Shown: in pieces, positions 38,472 to 47,682 of the stretch | Position numbering within the stretch: the first letter of the stretch is position 1 | How the letters are laid out: every line of letters starts with the position of its first letter | Assembly (NCBI GenBank): GCA_947630845.1 | Contig: CANRJB010000001.1 | Span: 62,001 to 126,000 of the forward strand | Direction: 5' to 3' | Length of the DNA stretch: 64,000 nt | Source of the DNA: an uncultured Clostridia bacterium | GTDB lineage: Bacteria; Bacillota; Clostridia; Oscillospirales; Ruminococcaceae | Position numbers and translations under genes: made by a program | Notes under the pieces: generated by a model | Database searches by the model: none | What the model was told of the DNA's origin: nothing | Seen by the model: only the letters and a program-made list of their open reading frames with translations

Positions 38472-39899
38472 ATGAAACGAATACTTTCACTATGCCTGTC
38501 TTTGCTGCTGATGTGCAGTCTGTGCATTGGTCTGCCGGGCAAGGCGGTTTTGTTCACACCGGACTTTGACATTAACAGTCCTGCGGCACTGCTGATCGAT
38601 CTGGACTCGGACGAGGTCATCTATGAAAAAAATGCGGATACTCAGTATATGCCCGGTTCGCTTGTGCAGATCATGGAAGCAATCGTAGTACTGGAAAACT
38701 GTCAGAATCTCAATATGCGCATCACGGCAAATGCATCCCTCTATGCATCGCTTTCGGAGATCGCAGACCCGGATGATGTGCGGTATGCCAATATCCTCAA
38801 CGGCGATGTGCTGACGGTTGAGGAGCTGCTGTATGCCATGATGCTGACATCCTCCTGTGAAGCGGCGACCATACTTGCCAACCAGTTCGGTAACGGCAGC
38901 ATCCAGAGCTTTGTGGACATGATGAACGAAAAAGCCACCGAGCTTGGCTGCACCCAGACAACATTTACCAATGTTACCGGTATCTATGATGTCGGTCAGA
39001 AAACCACTGCCAATGACCTTGCTGTGATCACAAAATATGCGCTCTCCTCTGTCGATAATTTCAAAAAGATCGCATCTGCCGCATATTTTGCACCCAATAG
39101 CCCCAACCCTGCCAACCATGCGGATGATAACTGGATATGGACACATTCCAATCTTATGACACAGGAGTCCAGCTCCTATTATATGGAGAATGTGAAAGGC
39201 ATCAAAACTGCTAACCTCACGCAGCAGGGACGTAATATCATCACCATGGCGATGCTCAATGATACCAATTTTCTTGTCATTCTCATGGCAGCTCCCTTTA
39301 ATGACAATGAGGGCAATTTACAGTACTATCATATGGACGATGCAAGGGCATTGTTTGAATGGGTAGCCGGTCACTTTGAACAGCGCACCATCCTCAACGA
39401 CAACACAGAGCTGGGGCAGGTAACAGTCCTGAACGGTGACGGAATTGATTATGTACTGGTGCGTCCGGCAAAAGCGTACTATACACTGTGGTATGACATG
39501 GCGGATTCCTCGTCCGTGGTACAGGATATTGACCTTCCGGAAAGTGTCTCAGCCCCTGTCAAGGCAGGAGACAAGATCGGGACAGTGACACTAAAATTCT
39601 CCGGCGAGGACATTGCAGCAGTTGACCTGATCGCCACATCGGATGTCGAGCTGTCGAGCATGAAATATTATGCAGCACTCGTGAAATACTTCCCAAAGAC
39701 TCCGTGGATGAAATATGCCATCATTGCAAGTGTGCTGCTTTGTGCGATCTATATTGCACTCTGTGTTTACTCTCACATCATGTATCTCCAACGCCGCAAG
39801 CAGGCACAGCCGGTACATCTCCGACCCAACTCCTCCGCTGCCAAACGGGAAGCCCGTCAGGCTGCCAGTGTGCCCAAGAAAAAACGTCCCCAAAAATAA
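38472..39899 (+). CDS. Serine-type D-Ala-D-Ala carboxypeptidase (DacF-like)
   Basis: Secreted; penicillin-binding family layout, MMLTSSCEAATILAN, VKGIKTANLTQQGRNIITMAM; C-terminal TM. Active-site SxxK position looks atypical (YMPGSLVQIMEAIVVL). Confidence 0.75.
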   Translation: MKRILSLCLSLLLMCSLCIGLPGKAVLFTPDFDINSPAALLIDLDSDEVIYEKNADTQYMPGSLVQIMEAIVVLENCQNLNMRITANASLYASLSEIADPDDVRYANILNGDVLTVEELLYAMMLTSSCEAATILANQFGNGSIQSFVDMMNEKATELGCTQTTFTNVTGIYDVGQKTTANDLAVITKYALSSVDNFKKIASAAYFAPNSPNPANHADDNWIWTHSNLMTQESSSYYMENVKGIKTANLTQQGRNIITMAMLNDTNFLVILMAAPFNDNEGNLQYYHMDDARALFEWVAGHFEQRTILNDNTELGQVTVLNGDGIDYVLVRPAKAYYTLWYDMADSSSVVQDIDLPESVSAPVKAGDKIGTVTLKFSGEDIAAVDLIATSDVELSSMKYYAALVKYFPKTPWMKYAIIASVLLCAIYIALCVYSHIMYLQRRKQAQPVHLRPNSSAAKREARQAASVPKKKRPQK

Positions 39900-39958
39900 G
39901 CATACCCTATCGGAAAGATAGGGGCGTATGCTGTAGATGTTTTATCATTTGAAAGGAA

Positions 39959-39996
39959 AGCTGCGTGATCTGAACGGTCACGCAGCTTGATTTGTT
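39959..39996. terminator. Hairpin terminator
   Basis: AGCTGCGTGA tctgaacgg TCACGCAGCT TGATTTGTTTT. Confidence 0.6.
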
Positions 39997-40049
39997 TTCC
40001 GCAGCATAAATTCACTCATTCTGCCCATGCTGTCAATGAGGTGATTTAC

Positions 40050-40640
40050 ATGAGAAAATTAGAGATCGCAGTAGTGCTTGGCATCATCATGACGATCGCA
40101 TGGGCGAATTTTGCACAGTTCAGAACGACCCTGTCCAACCTGAAGAATGGCGTCCTGCGTCTGCACATCCTTGCAGATTCGGACTCACAGGAAGATCAGG
40201 ATCTGAAGCTGCTCGTCAGGGACACACTGCTCAGTCATTCCGAGGAGCTGTTTGCCGGGTGTGATACGCTTGAGGAAATGAAACAGCGTGCCATTGAGGA
40301 AAAAGAAACCATCCGTCTGCTTGCACAGGATGTGTTGGAGAAGCATGGCTGTTATGACAAAGTCACAGTCCAGCTTGTACAGATGGAATTTGATGAGCGG
40401 CAGTATGAGGAGATCACCATGCCGGCAGGGGCATATGATGCCCTGCGCATCCTCATCGGCGAAGGCAAGGGGAAAAACTGGTGGTGTGTGATGTATCCGC
40501 CGCTCTGCCTGCCAGCAGCATCGGATGAGGGGTGGTTTGATGCGGAGACGACTGACATTCTCACAGAGCCGGAACAGTATGAGGTCAAATTCAAATGCGT
40601 GGAGCTGTGGGACAAATTGATGGAAAAAATCGATCAATAG
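40050..40640 (+). CDS. spoIIR: Stage II sporulation protein R
   Basis: LRLHILADSDSQEDQDLKLLVRD..., GKNWWCVMYPPLCL. Confidence 0.92.
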   Translation: MRKLEIAVVLGIIMTIAWANFAQFRTTLSNLKNGVLRLHILADSDSQEDQDLKLLVRDTLLSHSEELFAGCDTLEEMKQRAIEEKETIRLLAQDVLEKHGCYDKVTVQLVQMEFDERQYEEITMPAGAYDALRILIGEGKGKNWWCVMYPPLCLPAASDEGWFDAETTDILTEPEQYEVKFKCVELWDKLMEKIDQ

Positions 40641-40643
40641 CAG

Positions 40644-41219
40644 TTATCTGCCTTTCAGGATGATAACAGGGATCGGCGGACAGTTCTCCCGGTTGACAAA
40701 CGGCATGGTGATGACGGTGTACCGGCTGCTGTCAATTGTCGGCAGATACGCAAGCAGCGCATCCCGTTCCGCAAAGCCTGTCTCCCTGCCGTAGTAGAGA
40801 ATAAGCGTCATGATGCCGTCATCCCGCAAAAGACGCAGTCCGGCTTCAATTGCCTGTATGCTGGTGTCGGGCATGGTGAAGATATGGTGATCACCACCCG
40901 GCAGCCAGCCGAAATTAAAAGTGATGCAGGAAATGCTGTTTTCCTGCGCATATTGTTCCATATTGCTGTGACTTTCGTGTATCACATCCACACGCTCCGC
41001 CATACCATGCGCCTGTAAGAGAGCAAGCGTGCTGTCCACGGCTTCCTGTTGGATATCGAATGCCGTTACATGCCCGTCCTCACCAACAAGCTCCGCAAGA
41101 AAGAGCGTATCCTTCCCCCGTCCTGCCGTGGCATCTATGCAGAGATCACCCGGTCGGATATGCTCACGCAGCACCCTGTGGATGATCTGCAATGCTGAAA
41201 AGTGCTTCCGGTTGTCCAT
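40644..41219 (-). CDS. Class I SAM methyltransferase, YtqB/MnmM-like
   Basis: CIDATAGRGKDTLFLAELVG, ITFNFGWLPGGDHHIFT, MTLILYYGRETGFAERDAL. Confidence 0.82.
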   Translation of the reverse strand: MDNRKHFSALQIIHRVLREHIRPGDLCIDATAGRGKDTLFLAELVGEDGHVTAFDIQQEAVDSTLALLQAHGMAERVDVIHESHSNMEQYAQENSISCITFNFGWLPGGDHHIFTMPDTSIQAIEAGLRLLRDDGIMTLILYYGRETGFAERDALLAYLPTIDSSRYTVITMPFVNRENCPPIPVIILKGR

Positions 41220-41220
41220 C

Positions 41221-41886
41221 TCAGTACTTCCGGATGATGACACCGTCATTCTTCCAGATGCTGTTCTCCGGAACGACACCACGCACGCAGCTTGTGGGGT
41301 AGACATTGGAATGCGGTCCGATGACTGTGCCGGGATTAAGGACACTGTTGCAGCCGATCTCAACATGATCACCGAGCATGGCACCGATTTTCTTCATGCC
41401 AGTCTCAATGCGTTCACCATTGTTTTTGATAACGATGAGCGTTTTGTCGGATTTGACATTGGATGTGATAGAGCCTGCACCCATGTGTGACATATAGCCA
41501 AGAATGCTGTCGCCTACATAGTTATAATGCGGTGTCTGAACATTGTCAAACAGGATGACATTCTTCAGCTCCACAGAATTGCCCACGACACAGTGTTCCC
41601 CGACCAATGCGCTCCCACGGATAAAGGCACAGTGCCGCACTTCTGTTTCAGCCCCGATGATGCAGGGCGCACCAAGATAGGCAGAGGGAAATACTTTGGC
41701 TGTCTTATGCACCCAGACATGCTCTGCCGGGCTATCATATTCTTCCGGGTCGAGTGTCTGTCCGAGTGCAATTATCATTTCACGTAATCCGGACAACGCC
41801 TCCCACGGGTAGGTAAATTTCTCCAGATAGTCTGCCGCCATTGTGTGAGACAGATCGTATAGTTCACGAATTGTGATCATAGCCAT
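41221..41886 (-). CDS. Hexapeptide-repeat (left-handed beta-helix) acyl/nucleotidyltransferase-like protein
   Basis: CIIGAETEVRHCAFIRGSALVGEHCVVGNSVELKNVILF...GDHVEIGCNSVLNPGTVIGPHSNVYP. Confidence 0.82.
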   Translation of the reverse strand: MAMITIRELYDLSHTMAADYLEKFTYPWEALSGLREMIIALGQTLDPEEYDSPAEHVWVHKTAKVFPSAYLGAPCIIGAETEVRHCAFIRGSALVGEHCVVGNSVELKNVILFDNVQTPHYNYVGDSILGYMSHMGAGSITSNVKSDKTLIVIKNNGERIETGMKKIGAMLGDHVEIGCNSVLNPGTVIGPHSNVYPTSCVRGVVPENSIWKNDGVIIRKY

Positions 41887-42103
41887 TACAAGCCCTCCGA
41901 TAAAAGATATTTTCTTTATTGTACCCCATTCCGGCAGATTTGTCAAGTATTTGCCGGAGAACAAAACAGGCGATCTCCAGTCGCCCTGTCGCAGCAGGAT
42001 GACAGGAAAGCAACATCCTATGTTCATTGTGAGAAAGTACAAATTATTTACAGAAATTTTGTGCAATATTTTCCATACATTTCCTGTTTCTCATACGTAT
42101 TGT

Positions 42104-42132
42104 TTGACAGAGACGGCAAAACATGGTATAAT
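42104..42132 (+). promoter_or_regulatory. Consensus promoter TTGACA-17-TATAAT
   Basis: TTGACA 42104-42109, TATAAT 42127-42132. Confidence 0.85.
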
Positions 42133-42162
42133 AACCGTAGCCGAATATGAGGAGGAATTGTG

Positions 42163-43497
42163 ATGAAACTGAAATCTATGACATTCGTACTGACAGCATT
42201 CCTGCTGTCAGCAGCCTGCACAGGATGCGGTGCAACAAAAATGGAAAACAACACCGACATGGCAGCAGAGGAGGCAGGAAAATCAAAGACTTTTTCCGCT
42301 TTGCAGGTTGCGCCTGAGAAAGGTGCGCCTGCAGAAGATGCAGCTGTGGAAGGTGCGCCTGCGGAGGTTGAAGAAGCCTATGATGCCGCACTTGATGATG
42401 AGTTTGTTGCGGTAAACGGGGAAATACTGGCTGATGCGCCTGATGCGGCTGATGCACCTGCGGCAGAAGCACCGGCGGGCGAAGTCGGCGTGCTGACTGC
42501 CGGAGAGTGGAATGACCATGAAAACTGGGGATTCTTTACCAATCTGGTCAATTCGGGAACGATCTCTTTCCCAAGTTTTGGCATCGACCCGACAAGCCGC
42601 ATCGCTGTCAATGTCAAAAATCAGGACGGTACGACACTGCCCAATGTCAAGGTACAGCTCCTGTCCGACGGCGGAGATGTCCTCTGGAATGCTGTCTCAG
42701 ATAAGAATGGTACTGCCTATCTTTTTGAAATGAACGGTCATTCCGGCGTATCCGTCAGTGCCGCTGCCCCCGATGGTACGCAGGGCAATGCAGAGATAGC
42801 AGCCGTCACAGAGGATGAGCAGGGCAATGCAGGTGCTGCTGACAGGACGGTGGACATTGTGCTTGAAAGCGAACCGGTGCTGTACCAGAACACACAAGTC
42901 ATGTTCATCGTGGATACGACCGGATCAATGGGAGACGAAATGTCCTATCTCCAGATGGATTTCAGTGCCATTGCAGAAGAAACCGGTGATGAGAACACCA
43001 GCTATGCCGTCAATTTCTACCGTGACGAAGGCGATTTATATGTGACAAAGAGCTCAGGCATGTTTACATCTGATGTCAAGGAGATCACCACAGCACTCAA
43101 CGATGAATTTGCCGACGGCGGCGGCGACGAACCGGAAGCTGTTGCGGAAGCACTCTCCGAAGCCTTCTCCCTTGATGGCTGGGCAGACGATGCAGTCAAG
43201 ATCGCTTTCCTCATCTATGATGCTCCCCCTCATACGGGCAAGGAGGACATGCTCCGTGATGCTGTTCAGTCGGCATCGGAACAGGGTATCCACATTGTTC
43301 CGGTGGTTTCCTCAAACGGTTCAAGAGAAACCGAGCTGTTCGGACGTGCAGCAGCCATTTGCACGAACGGAAGGTATGTATTCCTGACGGATGATTCCGG
43401 TGTAGGCGAATCCCATCTTGAACCGATCATCGGCGATTATGAGGTAGAGTCGCTGCATGATATTATCGTGCGTATCATCAACGACTACAAACAGTAA
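42163..43497 (+). CDS. VWA-domain lipoprotein with Ala/Glu/Pro-rich linker
   Basis: Lipobox SAACTGCG; VWA VMFIVDTTGSMGDEM. Confidence 0.85.
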   Translation: MKLKSMTFVLTAFLLSAACTGCGATKMENNTDMAAEEAGKSKTFSALQVAPEKGAPAEDAAVEGAPAEVEEAYDAALDDEFVAVNGEILADAPDAADAPAAEAPAGEVGVLTAGEWNDHENWGFFTNLVNSGTISFPSFGIDPTSRIAVNVKNQDGTTLPNVKVQLLSDGGDVLWNAVSDKNGTAYLFEMNGHSGVSVSAAAPDGTQGNAEIAAVTEDEQGNAGAADRTVDIVLESEPVLYQNTQVMFIVDTTGSMGDEMSYLQMDFSAIAEETGDENTSYAVNFYRDEGDLYVTKSSGMFTSDVKEITTALNDEFADGGGDEPEAVAEALSEAFSLDGWADDAVKIAFLIYDAPPHTGKEDMLRDAVQSASEQGIHIVPVVSSNGSRETELFGRAAAICTNGRYVFLTDDSGVGESHLEPIIGDYEVESLHDIIVRIINDYKQ

Positions 43498-43507
43498 GGA
43501 GTATAAC

Positions 43508-44092
43508 ATGAGATCTCTTGCGATCCTGCCGCTATTCTTCATACTGCTGACAGGTTGCAGTCTCCAGATGCCAAAGTCTTATGGTTATCCCGATCAGCTG
43601 ATACGAACCAAGGAAAAGAATGCCGTGCTTCCGGTCATATGCTGTGCAGACGGCTATTATGGCGGCGAAACATGGAGAAAATTTGACTTTGCTCCTGAAT
43701 ATGATATGGCAGACGGAGAGCTTGCCATTGTCAGAGCAGATGTGACCTATCTGGATGGCGGAATTGCTGGCTGTATGCATCTTCCGCAAATCGACAGATT
43801 GATCGATATGAAGCGGACAGACATAGAAACCGTGGTGGAAATGTATCACATTCCTGATGTTGCCGACACGGAGCATTTCTTCAGTGGGCTGTATGCCTGT
43901 GATGCTTTTGACTGCTATATGATACTTACTCCATCCGACACGGGTTATGTCTATAATGCTGATGGGCTTGTGGGAACGATAGAAGCGGTTCAGGATGCAG
44001 ATAACGTATCGGAATCCATTGGTTTGTTATTTGCGGAAAGTGATACCACATCTGAATCCCATCATCCGATCGCTGCTGAGACGAATCCCTGA
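43508..44092 (+). CDS. Hypothetical lipoprotein
   Basis: MRSLAILPLFFILLTGCSLQ lipobox; 10 nt after the VWA lipoprotein. Confidence 0.6.
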   Translation: MRSLAILPLFFILLTGCSLQMPKSYGYPDQLIRTKEKNAVLPVICCADGYYGGETWRKFDFAPEYDMADGELAIVRADVTYLDGGIAGCMHLPQIDRLIDMKRTDIETVVEMYHIPDVADTEHFFSGLYACDAFDCYMILTPSDTGYVYNADGLVGTIEAVQDADNVSESIGLLFAESDTTSESHHPIAAETNP

Positions 44093-44146
44093 CGATCTGA
44101 CAGCAGGGAACGCCTGCGGCGGTATCAGCATGGCTGCCTATAATGC

Positions 44147-44183
44147 AAAATGCTGTCTTTCTTCTGGAAAGACAGCATTTTTA
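44147..44183 (-). terminator. Terminator of rnf operon
   Basis: AAAATGCTGTCTTT ccagaag AAAGACAGCATTTT. Confidence 0.8.
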
Positions 44184-44966
44184 TCATGCTTGGATGACCT
44201 TTACCGGACAAGCTGCAGCGCATGTTCCGCATCCGGTACATTTGCTGTAGTCGATGACAGCATGGAAATTCTGGACAGTGATCGCACCCTCCGGACATTT
44301 CTTTTCGCACATCTTACAGCCGATACAGCCCTTGTCGCAGGCAAGCTTTGTTGCTTTGCCGTTGTCGCTGGAAGAACAGCCCACAGCGACGGAATTGGAT
44401 TTCGGACGCAGGGACAGCAGCCCGTTCGGACAGACTGCCGCACATTTCCCACATGCCACACAGCGTTCCGGAATGACCCTTGCCAGTCCATCCTGAATGC
44501 AGATGGCGTTCTCATCGCAAACCTTTGCGCAGTCACCCAGCCCCAGACAGCCGAAACTGCACTGTCCATTACCGCCGTAGAATGCCTTTGCTGCCGCACA
44601 GGTCTGCACGCCTTTGTAATCAAAGAGTGCCTTAGCTGCCTTGCAGTCGCCGCTGCAATGCACGACCATGACCTCCGGTTCAGCCGCATTGACTGTGATG
44701 CCGAGTACCTCGCCGATTTTCATGGCAGCTTCTGCACCGCCCGGACGGCAGAGATTCGGCTCTGCCTTGCCCTTGACGACTGCTTCTGCATAGTCCGCAC
44801 ACCCGGCAAAGCCACAGCCGCCGCAGTTGGCACCGGGCAGAATTTCCGTGATCTGCTCCTGTCGTGGGTCGGTCTTGACTGCAAAGAACGTAGATGCCGC
44901 CGTCAGCAGAATGCCTGCCGCAAGCCCCATTACCGCAAACAGAATAATTGGTATGATGATCTGCAT
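44184..44966 (-). CDS. rnfB: Electron transport complex subunit RnfB
   Basis: GANCGGCGFAGCADYA, ferredoxin CxxCxxCxxxCP clusters. Confidence 0.95.
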   Translation of the reverse strand: MQIIIPIILFAVMGLAAGILLTAASTFFAVKTDPRQEQITEILPGANCGGCGFAGCADYAEAVVKGKAEPNLCRPGGAEAAMKIGEVLGITVNAAEPEVMVVHCSGDCKAAKALFDYKGVQTCAAAKAFYGGNGQCSFGCLGLGDCAKVCDENAICIQDGLARVIPERCVACGKCAAVCPNGLLSLRPKSNSVAVGCSSSDNGKATKLACDKGCIGCKMCEKKCPEGAITVQNFHAVIDYSKCTGCGTCAAACPVKVIQA

Positions 44967-44976
44967 GGCGACCTCC

Positions 44977-45552
44977 TTAAATCATGCCCGAAAAGGCGGA
45001 AAAACTCATGGATACGATAGCCGCTGCCACCAGTGTCACCGGAATGCCCTTGAAAGTCTCCGGTACATCCGCAGTTTCGATCCTGCTGCGCACACCCGAA
45101 AAAATCACCAGTGCCACCGTAAAACCGATGCCCACACAGACAGCATTCCACACCGAAGTGCCATAACTGTAGCCATCATCAATGTTGTTGATGGTCACTC
45201 CAAGTACAGCGCAGTTTGTTGTGATCAACGGCAGATACACGCCCAGTGCCCTGTAGAGCGGCGGCAGTATCTTCTTCATTGCGATCTCCACCAACTGCAC
45301 AAACAGCGCAATGATGAGGATAAATGCCACTGTTTTCAGGTATTCCAGCTTCAGCTTTAACAAAAGCTGATAGATCGGATAAGTTACCGCAGCCGCACAT
45401 CCCATGACAAAGATGACCGCTGCACCCATGCCAAGACTGGAGGAAAGCTTTTTGGAAACGCCCAGAAACGGACAGATACCAATGGAACGTGACAGCACAT
45501 AGTTATCTGTTAAGATCGCTGCCAGCAGGATCGTCAGAAAGGACGGCATCAC
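44977..45552 (-). CDS. rnfA: Electron transport complex subunit RnfA
   Basis: FLTILLAAILTDNYVLSRSIGICPFLGVSKK, TNCAVLGV. Confidence 0.95.
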   Translation of the reverse strand: MMPSFLTILLAAILTDNYVLSRSIGICPFLGVSKKLSSSLGMGAAVIFVMGCAAAVTYPIYQLLLKLKLEYLKTVAFILIIALFVQLVEIAMKKILPPLYRALGVYLPLITTNCAVLGVTINNIDDGYSYGTSVWNAVCVGIGFTVALVIFSGVRSRIETADVPETFKGIPVTLVAAAIVSMSFSAFSGMI

Positions 45553-46244
45553 GCATCAGCCTCCTCTCCGCTTGTACAGCCCGTACAGCTTCCTGCCATC
45601 GGGCAATTGCCGCAGCCGACCTCTGCCGGAGGTTTCTTCTTTGTCAGCAGTCCGACCAGTGCCACCAGCAATCCCAGTGTCATGAAACCGCCTGCGGTCG
45701 AGGTAAAGATGCTTAACGTCGGAAAGGATTCCGGTAAGGTCAGTTCGATGATGCCCGAACCTGCCATCCATGTTCCGGCACCGAAAATTTCACGTATCGT
45801 TCCGATCGCAAGCAGGGCACAGGTAAAGCCTAACCCCATCCCCAGACCATCAAGAATCGACGGCAGCACCTTGTTCTTGGACGCAAACATTTCTGCACGT
45901 CCGAGGATGATGCAGTTGACCGTGATGAGGGACAGGAATGTGCCTAAATTCTCATGCAGTGCCGGTACAAAACCATGCAGCAGAAAGTCCACAATGGTCA
46001 CAAATCCTGCGATAATGACGATATAACACGGCAGCTTGACTGTGGATGGGATCACCTTCCGCAGAAGCGAAATGACAAGGTTAGATCCGACCAGTACAAA
46101 TGTTGTTGCAAGTCCCATGCCAAGCGCATTGAATGCCTGCGACGTGACCGCAAGCGTCGGACACATACCAAGCAGTCCGACCAGAGTCGGGTTTTCCTTG
46201 ATGAAGCCCTTTGTAAATTCATACAGATAGCCCTTCTGTGCCAT
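45549..46244 (-). CDS. rnfE: Electron transport complex subunit RnfE
   Basis: FIKENPTLVGLLGMCPTLAVT, TVNCIILGRAEMFAS. Confidence 0.95.
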   Translation of the reverse strand: MAQKGYLYEFTKGFIKENPTLVGLLGMCPTLAVTSQAFNALGMGLATTFVLVGSNLVISLLRKVIPSTVKLPCYIVIIAGFVTIVDFLLHGFVPALHENLGTFLSLITVNCIILGRAEMFASKNKVLPSILDGLGMGLGFTCALLAIGTIREIFGAGTWMAGSGIIELTLPESFPTLSIFTSTAGGFMTLGLLVALVGLLTKKKPPAEVGCGNCPMAGSCTGCTSGEEADA

Positions 46245-46747
46245 CACTGCACCTCCCCTTTGAAGCATTGCTGTGCAAGCAGCACGGCGTTATGAAGTCC
46301 TCTGGAAGAAAATGTCGCACCGGAAATTGCCTCCGGATAATTTTCCTCTCCCACTGCACCGGTGAATCCGGCAAGGTAAGCATCTTCCGTTACCTTCGTG
46401 CCGACACCTGCCGTCTCTCCGCAGGAAACAATGCCCACGCCGGCAATGCTCCCGTCCTCCGCAACACCTACCAAAGCCCGGATGCCGCCTTTGGAATAGC
46501 CATCAGCGGTAATGTCATAGATGGTCACGCCCGAGGTGTTGGTATAGACCGCCGTCACGCCTTCGTAGGTGTCTGCGGTCTGGGTGTAGGTGTCCTCCCC
46601 GAACACAGCCGCAAGACTTTTCTGCACCTTATCAGCCTCTGCCTGCACAATACGTTCTGCCGTCAGGTCATTCACGACCGCAAGCAATCCGCACACTATA
46701 GCACAGACCAGTGTCACAACCACAGAGGGCATCACTTTTTCCTTCAT
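46244..46747 (-). CDS. rnfG: Electron transport complex subunit RnfG
   Basis: FMN-binding SGATFSSRGLHNAV. Confidence 0.93.
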   Translation of the reverse strand: MKEKVMPSVVVTLVCAIVCGLLAVVNDLTAERIVQAEADKVQKSLAAVFGEDTYTQTADTYEGVTAVYTNTSGVTIYDITADGYSKGGIRALVGVAEDGSIAGVGIVSCGETAGVGTKVTEDAYLAGFTGAVGEENYPEAISGATFSSRGLHNAVLLAQQCFKGEVQ

Positions 46748-47682
46748 GCTGCATCCTCCTTTTGTGGCTTGACTGCGCCGAGTGGTTTTGTTGTTGTAAA
46801 TTTATCAATGTAGGGGGTGAGGATGTTCATGAGCAGAATGGAAAAGCTCACGCCCTCCGGATAGCTGCCGAACGTCCGGATGAGGAAAGTCAGCACGCCG
46901 CATCCGATCCCGAAAATAACACGTCCCTTGTTGGTGACAGGTGTTGTCACATAGTCTGTTGCCATAAAGAATGCACCGAGCAGCAGACCACCTGCCAAGA
47001 GCTGATAGAGCATTTCATATACACTGCCGCCCGAATAAAGCAGGGAGCAGACAGCGACCGTACCGATAAAACTCAGCGGTGCAGCCGGCGAGATGATGCC
47101 CATGCACATCAGGAACACGCCCCCGAACAGCAGTGCTGCCGCACAAGTCTCCCCCAGACAGCCACCTGTGCTGCCCCAGAACAGATCCATCAGCGGTGCA
47201 TCACCGGAGACAAGAGGTGTGGCACTGGAGACGGCATCATATGCTTCGCCGGGCTGGATCCAGTTGGTCATGTCGGAAGTAAGCGACATCATCAGGAAAA
47301 TTCTTGCTGTGATGGCAGGATTGGCAAAATTCTGCCCAAGACCGCCAAACATCTGCTTGACGACAACAATGGCAAAGAAACACCCCACAGCCGCCTCCCA
47401 GAGCGGCAGTGTCACGGGCAGATTCATTGCCAACAGCAGCCCCGTCAGCGCAGCACTGCCGTCCCCGATGGTCTGTTCCCGTTTCATCACAAGCCTGCAC
47501 AATCCCTCACACGCCATGGAAACACCCACGCAGAACACCATCAGCAGCAATGCCCTCCAGCCGAAATGATAGACCGATGCCACCGCTGCCGGCAGCAATG
47601 CCGCAATGACCCAGAGCATGATCTTCCGGGTCGTCATGCCCTCACGGATATGTGGAGAGGGAGCAATCGTCAGTAACTTCAT
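46744..47682 (-). CDS. rnfD: Electron transport complex subunit RnfD
   Basis: SPHIREGMTTRKIMLWVI, DAVSSATPL. Confidence 0.94.
   Translation of the reverse strand: MKLLTIAPSPHIREGMTTRKIMLWVIAALLPAAVASVYHFGWRALLLMVFCVGVSMACEGLCRLVMKREQTIGDGSAALTGLLLAMNLPVTLPLWEAAVGCFFAIVVVKQMFGGLGQNFANPAITARIFLMMSLTSDMTNWIQPGEAYDAVSSATPLVSGDAPLMDLFWGSTGGCLGETCAAALLFGGVFLMCMGIISPAAPLSFIGTVAVCSLLYSGGSVYEMLYQLLAGGLLLGAFFMATDYVTTPVTNKGRVIFGIGCGVLTFLIRTFGSYPEGVSFSILLMNILTPYIDKFTTTKPLGAVKPQKEDAA

Noticed and set aside
42320-42480. GC-rich GGTGCGCCTGC motif as a regulatory repeat
   Set aside because: Lies in frame within the VWA lipoprotein linker and is explained by Ala/Pro/Glu low-complexity coding.
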